Source of the DNA: UBA1672 sp033851915
Lineage (GTDB): Bacteria; Pseudomonadota; Alphaproteobacteria; Micavibrionales; Micavibrionaceae
DNA: 64,000 bases
Assembly (NCBI GenBank): GCA_033851915.1
Contig: JAWSVM010000007.1
Coordinates: 62,001-126,000, forward strand
Direction: 5' to 3'
The number at the start of each line of letters is the position of its first letter. The first letter of the stretch is position 1. Shown here one piece after another: positions 1-8,021 of this stretch. The notes below the pieces were generated by a model. That model had not been told where the DNA came from. It saw only the letters and a program-made list of their open reading frames with translations, and ran no database searches. The position numbers were made by a program, and so were the translations under genes.

Positions 1-1
1 C

Positions 2-1003
2 GTAAAGGGTGGTAAAATTGGTTTGTTCGGTGGTGCTGGTGTTGGTAAGACTGTGACAATCATGGAATTGATTAACAACATTGCAATTGGTCACGGCGGT
101 GTGTCTGTGTTTGGTGGTGTTGGTGAGCGTACGCGTGAAGGGAATGACCTTTACCACGAGATGATCGAATCCGGTGTTATTGTTCCCGGTGATTTCGAAG
201 CATCAAAAATTGCACTTGTTTACGGTCAGATGAATGAGCCACCGGGTGCGCGTGCGCGTGTTGCCTTGTCTGCTTTGACAATGGCGGAATATTTCCGTGA
301 TGAAGAGGGGCAAGACGTTCTATTCTTCCTCGATAATATTTTCCGCTTTACACAAGCGGGTGCCGAGGTGTCTGCGTTGCTTGGACGTATTCCATCTGCC
401 GTTGGTTATCAGCCAACATTGTCCACTGAAATGGGGCAAATGCAGGAGCGCATTACATCAACGAATAAAGGGTCGATTACATCGGTTCAGGCGGTTTACG
501 TGCCTGCGGATGACTTGACTGATCCTGCGCCTGCAACAACGTTCTCTCATTTGGATGCGACAACTGTTTTGTCTCGTCAAATTGCGGAGCAAGGTATTTA
601 CCCTGCGGTTGATCCACTTGATTCAACATCACGTATTCTTGACCCTCGTGTTATCGGGGATGAGCATTACGGCGTTGCAACGCAAGTTCAACAAATACTT
701 CAGAGCTATAAAAACCTTCAGGATATTATTGCTATTCTTGGTATGGATGAACTTTCAGAAGACGATAAATTGACCGTGGCCCGTGCCCGTAAAATTCAAC
801 GTTTCTTGTCTCAACCATTCCATGTTGCGGAAGTGTTTACGGGATCTCCTGGTGTTTTCGTTGCGCTTGAAGACACAATTAAAGGCTTTAAAGCGATTGT
901 TAACGGTGAGTATGATCACTTACCAGAGGCGGCTTTCTATATGACTGGTACGATTGAACAAGTTATTGAAAAAGCAACTAAAATGGCTAAGGAAGCAGCA
1001 TAA
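2..1003 (+). CDS. atpD: ATP synthase F1 subunit beta (5' truncated by window edge)
   Basis: Catalytic beta subunit of the F1 sector of the membrane ATP synthase; it binds and interconverts ADP and ATP on the cytoplasmic side. The reading frame is open to the left edge, so the N-terminal part of the protein is missing. Visible motifs are the P-loop GGAGVGKT close to the left edge, the catalytic region GERTREGNDLYHEM, the Walker B stretch DVLFFLDNIFRFTQAG and the signature PAPATTFSHLDATTVLSR. The C-terminus is complete and ends in a Lys/Ala-rich helix. atpC follows 119 bases downstream on the same strand, the usual end of the alphaproteobacterial atpHAGDC operon. Confidence 0.98.
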   Translation, partial: VKGGKIGLFGGAGVGKTVTIMELINNIAIGHGGVSVFGGVGERTREGNDLYHEMIESGVIVPGDFEASKIALVYGQMNEPPGARARVALSALTMAEYFRDEEGQDVLFFLDNIFRFTQAGAEVSALLGRIPSAVGYQPTLSTEMGQMQERITSTNKGSITSVQAVYVPADDLTDPAPATTFSHLDATTVLSRQIAEQGIYPAVDPLDSTSRILDPRVIGDEHYGVATQVQQILQSYKNLQDIIAILGMDELSEDDKLTVARARKIQRFLSQPFHVAEVFTGSPGVFVALEDTIKGFKAIVNGEYDHLPEAAFYMTGTIEQVIEKATKMAKEAA

Positions 1004-1009
1004 AAACTT

Positions 1010-1088
1010 CGGATATCCGCGTATGGTCTGCGTCAAATTTCGGCTCTCGTATTTTTATACGCTTCGCCTTATTTTCCTAGCCATACGC
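1010..1088. repeat. Nested inverted-repeat element between atpD and atpC
   Basis: The atpD-atpC gap is full of dyad symmetry. A 10-base perfect palindrome CGGATATCCG lies at 1010-1019. The arms GCGTATGG (1019-1026) and CCATACGC (1081-1088) face each other. Inside them is a small hairpin, CGTAT-TTTT-ATACG, at 1048-1061. There is no U-tract after the outer stem, so it does not look like a terminator. It could be an mRNA stability or processing structure that tunes the beta:epsilon ratio, or a small palindromic repeat element. Only the symmetry is seen; the role is inferred. Confidence 0.5.
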
Positions 1089-1122
1089 AAATCTCCTTCG
1101 TTTTAAGTGAAGAGGTAATAAA

Positions 1123-1536
1123 ATGAGCGATAACGTAATCAATTTCGAACTAGTATCACCTGAAGCTAAACTGGTGTCAGAGCCTATGTATCTGGTGGAA
1201 GTGCCAGGTGATGAGGGTGCGTTTGGCGTTGCGGTGGGGCATTGTTCTTTAGTGTCTTCTTTGCGTGCGGGCGTTGTTCGCCTGCATAAGGAGGAAGGTA
1301 CAAGTGATGTTCGCGAAATCTTTATTGCTGGTGGCTTTGCTGATGTGACGGCTGAAAGCTGCACTATCTTGGCGGAAGAGGCCATTGATGTGAAAGACTT
1401 GAATAAGGAAAGTCTTGAGCAACATCTCTCTGATCTGGGAGAAGATCTTGAAATGTCTGAAGAAGCAGAAGACAAAGCGCGTGTGCAGGCGAAAATTACT
1501 CTGACACAGGCTAAGCTAAACGCTGTTTCTGCTTAA
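1123..1536 (+). CDS. atpC: ATP synthase F1 subunit epsilon
   Basis: Epsilon subunit of the F1 central stalk, which couples rotation to catalysis and inhibits ATP hydrolysis. The protein has 137 residues, normal for the family. The N-terminal beta-sandwich shows the expected pattern: FELVSPEAKLVSE, then VPGDEGAFGVAVGHCSLVSSL, then IFIAGGFADVTAESCTILAEEA. A two-helix C-terminal region rich in Glu/Ala/Lys follows. The ATG is preceded by AGAGGT. It is the last gene of the atp operon here; a hairpin with a T-rich tail follows the stop. Confidence 0.96.
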   Translation: MSDNVINFELVSPEAKLVSEPMYLVEVPGDEGAFGVAVGHCSLVSSLRAGVVRLHKEEGTSDVREIFIAGGFADVTAESCTILAEEAIDVKDLNKESLEQHLSDLGEDLEMSEEAEDKARVQAKITLTQAKLNAVSA

Positions 1537-1563
1537 TACGTCTTTGAATTTAATTATTTTTAT

Positions 1564-1598
1564 AAAGCTGCGCTGTAATTGCGCGGCTTTTGCTTTTC
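1564..1598 (+). terminator. Rho-independent terminator of the atp operon
   Basis: A 10-bp stem (AAAGCTGCGC at 1564-1573 with GCGCGGCTTT at 1581-1590, one wobble pair) has a 7-base loop and is followed by a T-rich tail. It lies 28 bases after the atpC stop. A TTGACA hexamer at 1599-1604 follows at once and may be the -35 box of the next gene, but no convincing -10 box sits at standard spacing. Confidence 0.75.
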
Positions 1599-1665
1599 TT
1601 GACATAAGTGCAAAATTCTGGTGTTTTAGATATATAAAAACAAAGAATAAGCAGGGTGGTTTTCT

Positions 1666-2427
1666 ATGAATATATTAAAAGCAGGTGTGGCGGGTAGTGT
1701 GGTGGCTCTATGGCTAACGTTTTCAGGGTGTTCATCACTTCCTGTGAATGGTCAGGAGGCGGCTCAAGACGTTGATACATGCAATTCAAGCCTTGTGGAT
1801 GATCTTGCCTTTAATGATGCGCATGAACGCCTTCTTGCTGGCCGGAATTTTGAACCTCATATTTTCCAACATAAAGATGAGGGAGAGGAGCTTAAAGATT
1901 TTTCAGAGATTATTGCGAATTACAAAGAAATGCGTACGAAAAATTTGAATACATTATTTGGTTGTCGAGATGATAATAAGGTTTTGCATGGCTATGCCAA
2001 TAAGATGTATGAAGCGCCCTCCGATCATGACACATTTAAAAAAATGATGGTGACTTTGGCATCTGAGCGTATGGATGATGTAAAAGCGCTTTATCCTGTT
2101 GAACATTTTGTTGAGGCAACGACGGAGTGGACGAACTACTTTTTTGAAGAGAATAGTTTGCAATTGCAACAACTGCAAATTCCGTTAAAGGATGATGTTT
2201 TAGCGGAGAGACTGCGGGGGGCTGTTGAAGAAAATTATGAGCATCTGGCAATTTTAGCGATGGAAACTGAACTCGCAGATACCTTTAATATCGGCGCGCG
2301 CGCTGAGCATGGTTTGAAAGAAGTATTGAAAGATAATATGAGCCTGCTTATCAAGGAAGAGATGATAGAATATGTGAATGAATTGCAGGAAGAGCAAAGA
2401 AAACGCGGGCCAATTCATACTATATAA
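1666..2427 (+). CDS. Unknown lipoprotein, 253 aa
   Basis: I do not recognise the family. The N-terminus is a lipoprotein signal: MNILKAG, a hydrophobic stretch, then the lipobox FSGC with the acceptor Cys near residue 22. The mature part is acidic and mostly helical in appearance, with one Cys near residue 39 and another near residue 99. It ends in a charged helix with EEMIEYVNELQEEQRKRG. It should be anchored in the inner or outer membrane facing the periplasm. It stands alone: the atp terminator lies upstream and a convergent gene ends 12 bases downstream. Confidence 0.7.
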   Translation: MNILKAGVAGSVVALWLTFSGCSSLPVNGQEAAQDVDTCNSSLVDDLAFNDAHERLLAGRNFEPHIFQHKDEGEELKDFSEIIANYKEMRTKNLNTLFGCRDDNKVLHGYANKMYEAPSDHDTFKKMMVTLASERMDDVKALYPVEHFVEATTEWTNYFFEENSLQLQQLQIPLKDDVLAERLRGAVEENYEHLAILAMETELADTFNIGARAEHGLKEVLKDNMSLLIKEEMIEYVNELQEEQRKRGPIHTI

Positions 2428-2439
2428 GATTGTTTGGTT

Positions 2440-3003
2440 TTATATTTCTATATGCTGTTCAAAAACATCTGCCGGTAGCCTTTGCAGGTGTTCATACCCT
2501 TCTTCAATGTCATTAGCATTAAATTTGAATGCATCAACATCGAGGCCTGCTTTGTTTGCAAGATAGTCAATCATGAAATCAAGGTTAGGGATGACGGTGT
2601 TTTTATATTCGTCCAGAATGCTTTGAACATTGTCAGGCATATCTTCGCCCAATAGGAGGGTATAGTTGAAGGTGATGTCTTCGAGAAGGCCTTGCGTTTG
2701 CACCAGAATATTCATTGTTTCTTCTTCGTCATATATATCGTCTTTTACGAAGCCCATCAGCATAGAGTTTTTTAAGATAGGGTCTCTAAAGGCGTGTGTC
2801 AGGCTGCTTGATAGGGTGTTGTTATCGGCAAACATCGTTGGTGTAGATGCAGCTTTTATCGCGGCAAGTTGTTCTTCGTTTTGTTCAAACTCTTTGCTGA
2901 TGAGGGCATCACTCAGGGCATATGTCCAATGACCTGTCTTGGTGAGGTTTTCTAATGTTTCTGCAATATCCTTGGCTTGCTCTCTAAACTTATCGTTTAG
3001 CAT
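2440..3003 (-). CDS. Hypothetical cytoplasmic protein
   Basis: Unknown acidic, helix-rich protein with no signal peptide or membrane segment. Two starts are possible: ATG at 3015 and ATG at 3003. I prefer 3003 (MLNDKFREQAKD) because a GAGGG ribosome-binding site sits about six bases before it, and that site would lie inside the longer reading frame. The protein is then 187 residues. It ends 12 bases from the stop of the convergent lipoprotein gene and lies just downstream of the LOG-family gene on the same strand (gap 21 bases), so it may be the last gene of the pabA-LOG unit. Confidence 0.65.
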   Translation of the reverse strand: MLNDKFREQAKDIAETLENLTKTGHWTYALSDALISKEFEQNEEQLAAIKAASTPTMFADNNTLSSSLTHAFRDPILKNSMLMGFVKDDIYDEEETMNILVQTQGLLEDITFNYTLLLGEDMPDNVQSILDEYKNTVIPNLDFMIDYLANKAGLDVDAFKFNANDIEEGYEHLQRLPADVFEQHIEI

Positions 3004-3024
3004 AATTACCCTCATTTTATCACT

Positions 3025-3951
3025 TTATTCGGTTTCCCGAATTTCTATATGGGTTTTGGTCTCGCTTGGCCCCCATTTTTCTTCCTCTAAGTTTATATGA
3101 ATAACGGCCTGTTTGTCCAATTTTTTATGTAATATAGCGATGTCGGCATCCGCGCAGAAAAGCTGTGTGCAGCGATCTGTAATGAAGTGTTCTTGCTGTG
3201 CTTTATCGATCCAGCGGATTAAATGGTCGAATTGCCCTTTATCATTCAGCAAGCCAATGTGGCGTTGATGTTTGTCGAGTTGCTTTAACCCCAGAGCCGT
3301 GGCCAGAAAATATCCATCTTTTATGGTTGCTTCTTTAAAAATGATCGGCGCATCTGTGTCGCGTAAGATTTCGTCTTCGAAATGCGGCATGTTGTTGATG
3401 TCGCCTGTAATTTCGGGCGGTGTCCAGCTTTCCAGCTTAGCAAATATATCTGTGACATTATCGGCAATAATCAAATGATCGTGCGATAAATCGGGCAGGG
3501 TGCGCAGATAGGCAATAAAATCATCCCAATAATTGTCTGTGTTCACCAAAATGACGGGCTTTGCATGTGCGCCTAGATCTGCCCAATATAACGCCTCCAG
3601 CACTTCATCAATCGTGCCGAAACCACCAGCCAGACCGATAATAGCATCGGCGCGTTTGAACATTTTTAATTTACGTTCCCACAAATCAGGCACAAGGATT
3701 GTTTCGCTTAAATCGGGGTGGATGCGTTCGCTATCTTTTAGCTTCTTTGGGATAATCCCTGTGACATGCGCGCCGGAGGATAGTGCATTATTCGCGACAA
3801 TGCCCATTAACCCTGCATCCATACCACCGTAAATTAGAGATTTACCGTGCTCTCCAATTAAATTACCTAACGCAGCGGCTGTTTCCTTGAATATGGGGCG
3901 ACATCTGCCTGATGATCCCAGATAGACAGTGAATTTATTGATGTTGTTCAT
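3025..3951 (-). CDS. LOG-family (TIGR00730-type) nucleotide 5'-monophosphate phosphoribohydrolase-like protein
   Basis: Rossmann-fold protein of the lysine decarboxylase-like/LOG family, whose studied members split ribose 5-phosphate from (cytokinin) nucleoside monophosphates. The family hallmarks are visible: VYLGSSGR at the start, LIYGGMDAGLMG, IIPKKL, and the signature AGGFGTIDEVLEALYWADLG. At 308 residues it is longer than the usual roughly 180-200; about 100 residues are added at the C-terminus, which I cannot assign. I start it at 3951 (MNNINKF) because that ATG overlaps the pabA stop as ATGA, which points to translational coupling. Substrate unknown. Confidence 0.82.
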   Translation of the reverse strand: MNNINKFTVYLGSSGRCRPIFKETAAALGNLIGEHGKSLIYGGMDAGLMGIVANNALSSGAHVTGIIPKKLKDSERIHPDLSETILVPDLWERKLKMFKRADAIIGLAGGFGTIDEVLEALYWADLGAHAKPVILVNTDNYWDDFIAYLRTLPDLSHDHLIIADNVTDIFAKLESWTPPEITGDINNMPHFEDEILRDTDAPIIFKEATIKDGYFLATALGLKQLDKHQRHIGLLNDKGQFDHLIRWIDKAQQEHFITDRCTQLFCADADIAILHKKLDKQAVIHINLEEEKWGPSETKTHIEIRETE

Positions 3952-4547
3952 GGTATGTGGATCTTTCGTTCTGCGTGCCAAATCTGGGCATAATTTATAA
4001 AATTCTCGATAATGTTGAAACCTTGTTCTGTCAGAATGGATTCAGGGTGAAATTGTACACCAAAAACAGGATGCTTGTCGTGTTGGATGGCCATAATTTC
4101 ATCTGTGTCACTGCGCGCCGTAATGGTGAGGGGGCTTTCTTTTGGTAGATCCGTAACCAGAGAGTGATAGCGCCCGACATTAACGGGGCTGGGGACGCCT
4201 TTGAACAAGGTTGAGCCGTTATGTGTTATCGCGCTGGACTTTCCGTGTACAGGCTTTTGTGCGCGCACTGTTTTCCCGCCGAAGGCTTCGCTAACCGCTT
4301 GATGCCCTAAACACACGCCTAAGATAGGTGTTTTGTGCCCAAGTTGTTTTACCAGCTCAATGCTTATGCCTGCGTCTTTTGGGGTGCAAGGGCCGGGGGA
4401 TATTATGATTGCGGTGGGGAGGTGCTTTTCTATGGCTTTGATCGTGATTTTATCATTGCGCCGAACATCATGTTGAAGCCCCAATTTGCCGACATAGCGG
4501 GCAAGATTGTAAACAAAGGAATCATAATTATCGATAATCAGGATCAT
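3948..4547 (-). CDS. pabA: Aminodeoxychorismate/anthranilate synthase glutaminase component
   Basis: Class I glutamine amidotransferase that releases ammonia from glutamine for aminodeoxychorismate (folate) or anthranilate (Trp) synthesis. The N-terminus MILIIDNYDSFVYNLARYVG is characteristic; I place the start at that ATG (4547) rather than the TTG at 4601. The oxyanion region SPGPCTPKDAG, the nucleophile motif GVCLGHQAV (Cys79) and the His-Glu motif FHPESILTE are all present; 199 residues is normal. PabA and TrpG are alike in sequence. I favour PabA because the synthase gene 1.4 kb upstream on the same strand carries the PabB-type active-site Lys. Confidence 0.85.
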   Translation of the reverse strand: MILIIDNYDSFVYNLARYVGKLGLQHDVRRNDKITIKAIEKHLPTAIIISPGPCTPKDAGISIELVKQLGHKTPILGVCLGHQAVSEAFGGKTVRAQKPVHGKSSAITHNGSTLFKGVPSPVNVGRYHSLVTDLPKESPLTITARSDTDEIMAIQHDKHPVFGVQFHPESILTEQGFNIIENFINYAQIWHAERKIHIP

Positions 4548-4613
4548 GGAAACAGAGCATAAGGTTATAGACAAAGAATGAAAATGTTTAATTATATTCA
4601 ATGCAGGAATTAT

Positions 4614-5264
4614 TTAGTCGTTGCTTAAAGAAGAAAAGAAATCATCAATGCTTTTAAGGGCTCCTGATAGATCTTCACCAAATTCAACAATGCCTTTTTC
4701 AAATTCGGAAGGCTCGCGGGGTTCTGGAGGATCTTGTTGATAGACGGGGTTTAGATTAACATTTGCGCGGCGGCTTTCCTCGTCGGTATCTGCCAAACCT
4801 TCTACTAATGGGGCGCATTCACCTTCGCCTGTTCCGTAAATGTCTCTATCTTGCCCTATAATACCTTCAATATCCCGATATCGTGTGATGGGCACACCTT
4901 CTGCTTCCAAAGCGTTCAGAACGCTGTGTGCGCGCCCTGTCGCAAGGGCGTAGTTGCTTCCGTCACTTCCGTCAGTGCTGGTGCACCCCTCTATTTCAAA
5001 GGAATAGCCTGTTTCGATAAGGTATTGTGCAATATCTTTAATTTGCTGATGAGAGCTTTCGGGAACGTCGTGTTCACTGATACCAAAGAAAATGGAGAGT
5101 GGTGGTGGCAGTGGCTTTACTTCTTGCTGCGTGATTTCATTGGCAGACATCGGAGTAACCTCTGCGGCTTCAACGTCTATATCCTGTGTGGAATTACTCC
5201 CTACGATGAGGAAAATTCCAACAGCAGCGGCACTTACTCTATTGAATATGTTTCTTTTAGACAT
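4614..5264 (-). CDS. OmpA C-terminal-like domain protein, exported
   Basis: A 216-residue protein with an N-terminal signal segment (about residues 8-24) and no lipobox Cys. Residues about 55-170 look like an OmpA/MotB-type peptidoglycan-binding domain: FFGISEHDVPESSHQQIKDI, then IEGCTSTDGSD, then NYALATGRAHSVLNALEAEGV, and finally EESRRANVNL. A Pro/Glu-rich tail follows. There is no beta-barrel, so it is probably periplasmic and bound to the cell wall. It lies 66 bases upstream of pabA on the same strand. Confidence 0.72.
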   Translation of the reverse strand: MSKRNIFNRVSAAAVGIFLIVGSNSTQDIDVEAAEVTPMSANEITQQEVKPLPPPLSIFFGISEHDVPESSHQQIKDIAQYLIETGYSFEIEGCTSTDGSDGSNYALATGRAHSVLNALEAEGVPITRYRDIEGIIGQDRDIYGTGEGECAPLVEGLADTDEESRRANVNLNPVYQQDPPEPREPSEFEKGIVEFGEDLSGALKSIDDFFSSLSND

Positions 5265-5396
5265 GTTTTTTCGAACCCAGTTTTTTCAATTATAGTAATG
5301 TGAATTGCTTTTTATGTCAAATTTTAAGAGCAACTTGTTTTTTGTATATGTTTAACGCTATAGTGGTGAAAAATAAAGAGCTTGTGGTGTTAAAAA

Positions 5397-5870
5397 GTGA
5401 CTGATGATTTTATACAGAATACTGGTAATCAAACTAAGAAATCCGTTCTTGAGTTAATGGCTGATTATATCCGTGTTTCCGAGGAAAAAGTGGTGCCCAT
5501 TACCAGCTGTCATTCTACTGTGGCTTATTGGATTATGAACAGTGTTGAGCTGGAGCCAAGTGATGAGATTGTGTTGTTGGGGCCGAATCCAGATAATGAC
5601 TTGGTCTATCATTCTATTATTATGCGCGATGGGGATATTATAGGTGATCAGGAACGCGCTGCACCTAGGCGAGGAGTAGATACTACATATGATATGGAAA
5701 CCGGCGTTTATAAAACAAAAATGAAGAATGATAATGTCGGGGACGAGGTCTTTTATACTCTGGAACGTATAAGTCTTGCGGAATTTCGTGAACAGTATCT
5801 GAAGGAAGAGCAACCGCAGCCGGATGTTAATGGCCCGGGATCGGATATAGATTCAAGCTTTGATTTCTAA
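5397..5870 (+). CDS. Hypothetical protein, 157 aa
   Basis: No family recognised. The frame opens with GTG at 5397 (MTDDFIQNTG); the first in-frame ATG is at residue 21. The protein is acidic and soluble, with a single Cys-His pair (SCHSTVAYWIMNS) near residue 39 and a beta-rich middle (DEIVLLGPNPDNDLVYHSII), and it ends in a Pro/Asp-rich tail. It is oriented against both neighbours and converges on pabB with a 27-base gap. No ribosome-binding site is clear, so the start is uncertain. Confidence 0.6.
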   Translation: MTDDFIQNTGNQTKKSVLELMADYIRVSEEKVVPITSCHSTVAYWIMNSVELEPSDEIVLLGPNPDNDLVYHSIIMRDGDIIGDQERAAPRRGVDTTYDMETGVYKTKMKNDNVGDEVFYTLERISLAEFREQYLKEEQPQPDVNGPGSDIDSSFDF

Positions 5871-5897
5871 AGCAACGTTCTCATTTTTATCTATAAT

Positions 5898-7313
5898 TTA
5901 AATGGCGACGGATGTTTGCGTTGTTTTAATTTTGTGCTCGGTTTCGAAAGATTTAAAAATTGCTTCGGCTTTATCCAGTGTTTCCTGATATTCATCTTCC
6001 GGATTTGAATCTGCAACGATGCCGCCGCCCACTTGTAAGCTGACCCGATCATTATCATAGGTTAAGGTGCGGATGAGGATGTTGGTGTCCATCGTATCAT
6101 CAAATCCGATATAGCCCATAGAGCCACAATAGGCAGCGCGGCGCGTTGGTTCCAGCTCTTCAATGATTTCCATGGCGCGGATTTTTGGTGCGCCTGTAAT
6201 AGAACCTCCGGGGAAGCAGGCGCGCAGTAAATCAATGGCGGTTTTGTTATGCTCTAATTTCCCCTGAATAGTCGAGACAAGGTGATGGACGCTGGCGAAG
6301 GTTTCCAGCTTACATAAACCAGTGACATTGATGGAGTGCGCTTCGCATACGCGTGACAGGTCGTTGCGCAATAAGTCTACAATCATTGTATTTTCTGCGT
6401 TGTCTTTTTCGCTGGATTGTAGGGCCTGTTTATAGGCACGGTCTTTTGTATGGTCTTCCACATGGGGGCGCGTGCCTTTTATCGGGCAGGTTTCAACGTG
6501 TTTACCGCGCAGTGTTACAAAGCGTTCGGGCGAGGAGGACGATATCTTGATATCTCCGATATTCATATATGTTGAAAATGGCGCGGGGTTCACTTCACGC
6601 ATATGCAGATAATGGATGAAGGGATCGAACTTTTCAGGTAAGTCGGCATCAAAGCGTTGTGCTATATTGGCCTGAAAAATATCACCTTCATGGATATAAT
6701 TGACAACTTTTTTCACGTGTTCGATATAATCTTGCGGCTTGAAATTCGCTGTCCAATTCAGGTTATGTGGTTGATATTGCGGCGTATCATATTCCTGCGA
6801 GAACTGTTCGATTAAAAAGCTGCATTTTTTATGGGCTTCATCTTTGTTGCGGGCATGGGTGAATATATATGTCTTCCTGAGCAAGGAATCGTGCGCCAAA
6901 ACTTGATCGTAGATACCTATGGCCATGTCGGGGATGTTCGCATTCTTTGCGGCTATTTCGGGGATTTTTTCTAAATATCGCCCTAAATCATAGCCGAATA
7001 ATCCCGCTGCGCCGCCTTGAAAAGGGGGCATATTGGGAACGTGTGTCGTTTTTTTAACCCATGATTTCATGCGTGATTGTAATATGGCAAAGGGGTCGCC
7101 GGTGAAGGAAAGTTTTTGTTCCCAGTTGGTGACTGTGATATCGCCGTCTTTGACATAGATTGTCTCAATCGGGTTGCACATAACAAAGCTGTAGCGGCTG
7201 TTTGAATGACTTGGATCCGAGCTGTCCAGCAGTAAGCTGTAAGGCAAGTGTTTCACCGCAAGGAAGGCCTTGAGATAGTCTATGCCAGTAACATCGCGAA
7301 TAAATGGTTTCAT
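5898..7313 (-). CDS. pabB: Aminodeoxychorismate synthase component I
   Basis: Chorismate-binding enzyme that aminates chorismate to 4-amino-4-deoxychorismate in p-aminobenzoate/folate synthesis, using ammonia from PabA. The 471-residue protein has the anthranilate-synthase N-terminal domain and the chorismate-binding domain: GDIFQANIAQRF, then SSSPERFV, TIQGKLE, PGGSITGAPKIRAMEII and a C-terminal GGGIVADSNPEDEYQE. The key residue is in CPIKGTRPH: the Lys at 279 is the nucleophile typical of PabB, where TrpE has Ala. No PabC (lyase) domain is fused and none is nearby. Separated from pabA by two genes. Confidence 0.9.
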   Translation of the reverse strand: MKPFIRDVTGIDYLKAFLAVKHLPYSLLLDSSDPSHSNSRYSFVMCNPIETIYVKDGDITVTNWEQKLSFTGDPFAILQSRMKSWVKKTTHVPNMPPFQGGAAGLFGYDLGRYLEKIPEIAAKNANIPDMAIGIYDQVLAHDSLLRKTYIFTHARNKDEAHKKCSFLIEQFSQEYDTPQYQPHNLNWTANFKPQDYIEHVKKVVNYIHEGDIFQANIAQRFDADLPEKFDPFIHYLHMREVNPAPFSTYMNIGDIKISSSSPERFVTLRGKHVETCPIKGTRPHVEDHTKDRAYKQALQSSEKDNAENTMIVDLLRNDLSRVCEAHSINVTGLCKLETFASVHHLVSTIQGKLEHNKTAIDLLRACFPGGSITGAPKIRAMEIIEELEPTRRAAYCGSMGYIGFDDTMDTNILIRTLTYDNDRVSLQVGGGIVADSNPEDEYQETLDKAEAIFKSFETEHKIKTTQTSVAI

Positions 7314-7424
7314 TGCTGTTTCAAACGTTATGTGTGTGAGGTTCCAGTATAGAAGTACTTGCTACAAAAGCACAAACTTTGCTAGGATTGTTATCCACAA
7401 TAATAAAAATATATTGGGTAGAGT

Positions 7425-8018
7425 ATGGGTAAGAGTTTAGTTAGAAAGAATCATTTTTCTTCTATTGAGCGAGGGTTTACAAGTTTTGCTTCTGAAGAAG
7501 GGGCTGTATTTCCGCGTTTTGAGTTGAAGGGAAATGCTGATGCTAATAATGCATTAAGTTGTGTGTATGAGAACGCAACGGCAAGTGATCGTAAGGCTGC
7601 AATGGATAATGTTGCCGAGGATATGCATGACCAATTTATAAAAGCATTAAATCATATTTGTTTTCCTTTTGGTGGTGCGGACAGCCGAATAAAGTCAGTG
7701 CCGCAACACATGGCGAATGGCGTGTCTTATGGTGTTCCTCTTATTGAACGTGCGATAAATCTTGAGGTTCTTTGTGATACTGCGACGAATATAGCCAAAG
7801 GTTATGAAGATATTGGTTATGAAATGAATGGCGGTGTGGCGGAATATTATCTGACCAAAATACATTTGGCAAAAGCGCATATGAATGCCGCGATTGGAGA
7901 TGGTGGAGATATTGCTATAGAGGATCTTCATCCTGGTATTTTGTATCTTGAGACGTTGGTTGCAAAGTCGAAGGATCTAAGTGATTTGATTGAATTTGAT
8001 CGCGGTAATGATTTATGA
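7425..8018 (+). CDS. Hypothetical protein, 197 aa
   Basis: Unrecognised soluble protein. The start ATG at 7425 follows GGGTAGAGT, a weak binding site. It looks mostly helical, for example IERAINLEVLCDTATNIAKG and AEYYLTKIHLAKAHMNAAIG. There is no signal peptide or membrane segment. It is convergent with the helicase gene, with a three-base gap between stops. Confidence 0.6.
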   Translation: MGKSLVRKNHFSSIERGFTSFASEEGAVFPRFELKGNADANNALSCVYENATASDRKAAMDNVAEDMHDQFIKALNHICFPFGGADSRIKSVPQHMANGVSYGVPLIERAINLEVLCDTATNIAKGYEDIGYEMNGGVAEYYLTKIHLAKAHMNAAIGDGGDIAIEDLHPGILYLETLVAKSKDLSDLIEFDRGNDL

Positions 8019-8021
8019 GTT

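Noticed and set aside
1077..1475. Long minus-strand frame opposite atpC
   Set aside because: It is the antisense shadow of atpC, with Ser/Arg-rich composition, no binding site and no recognised motif.
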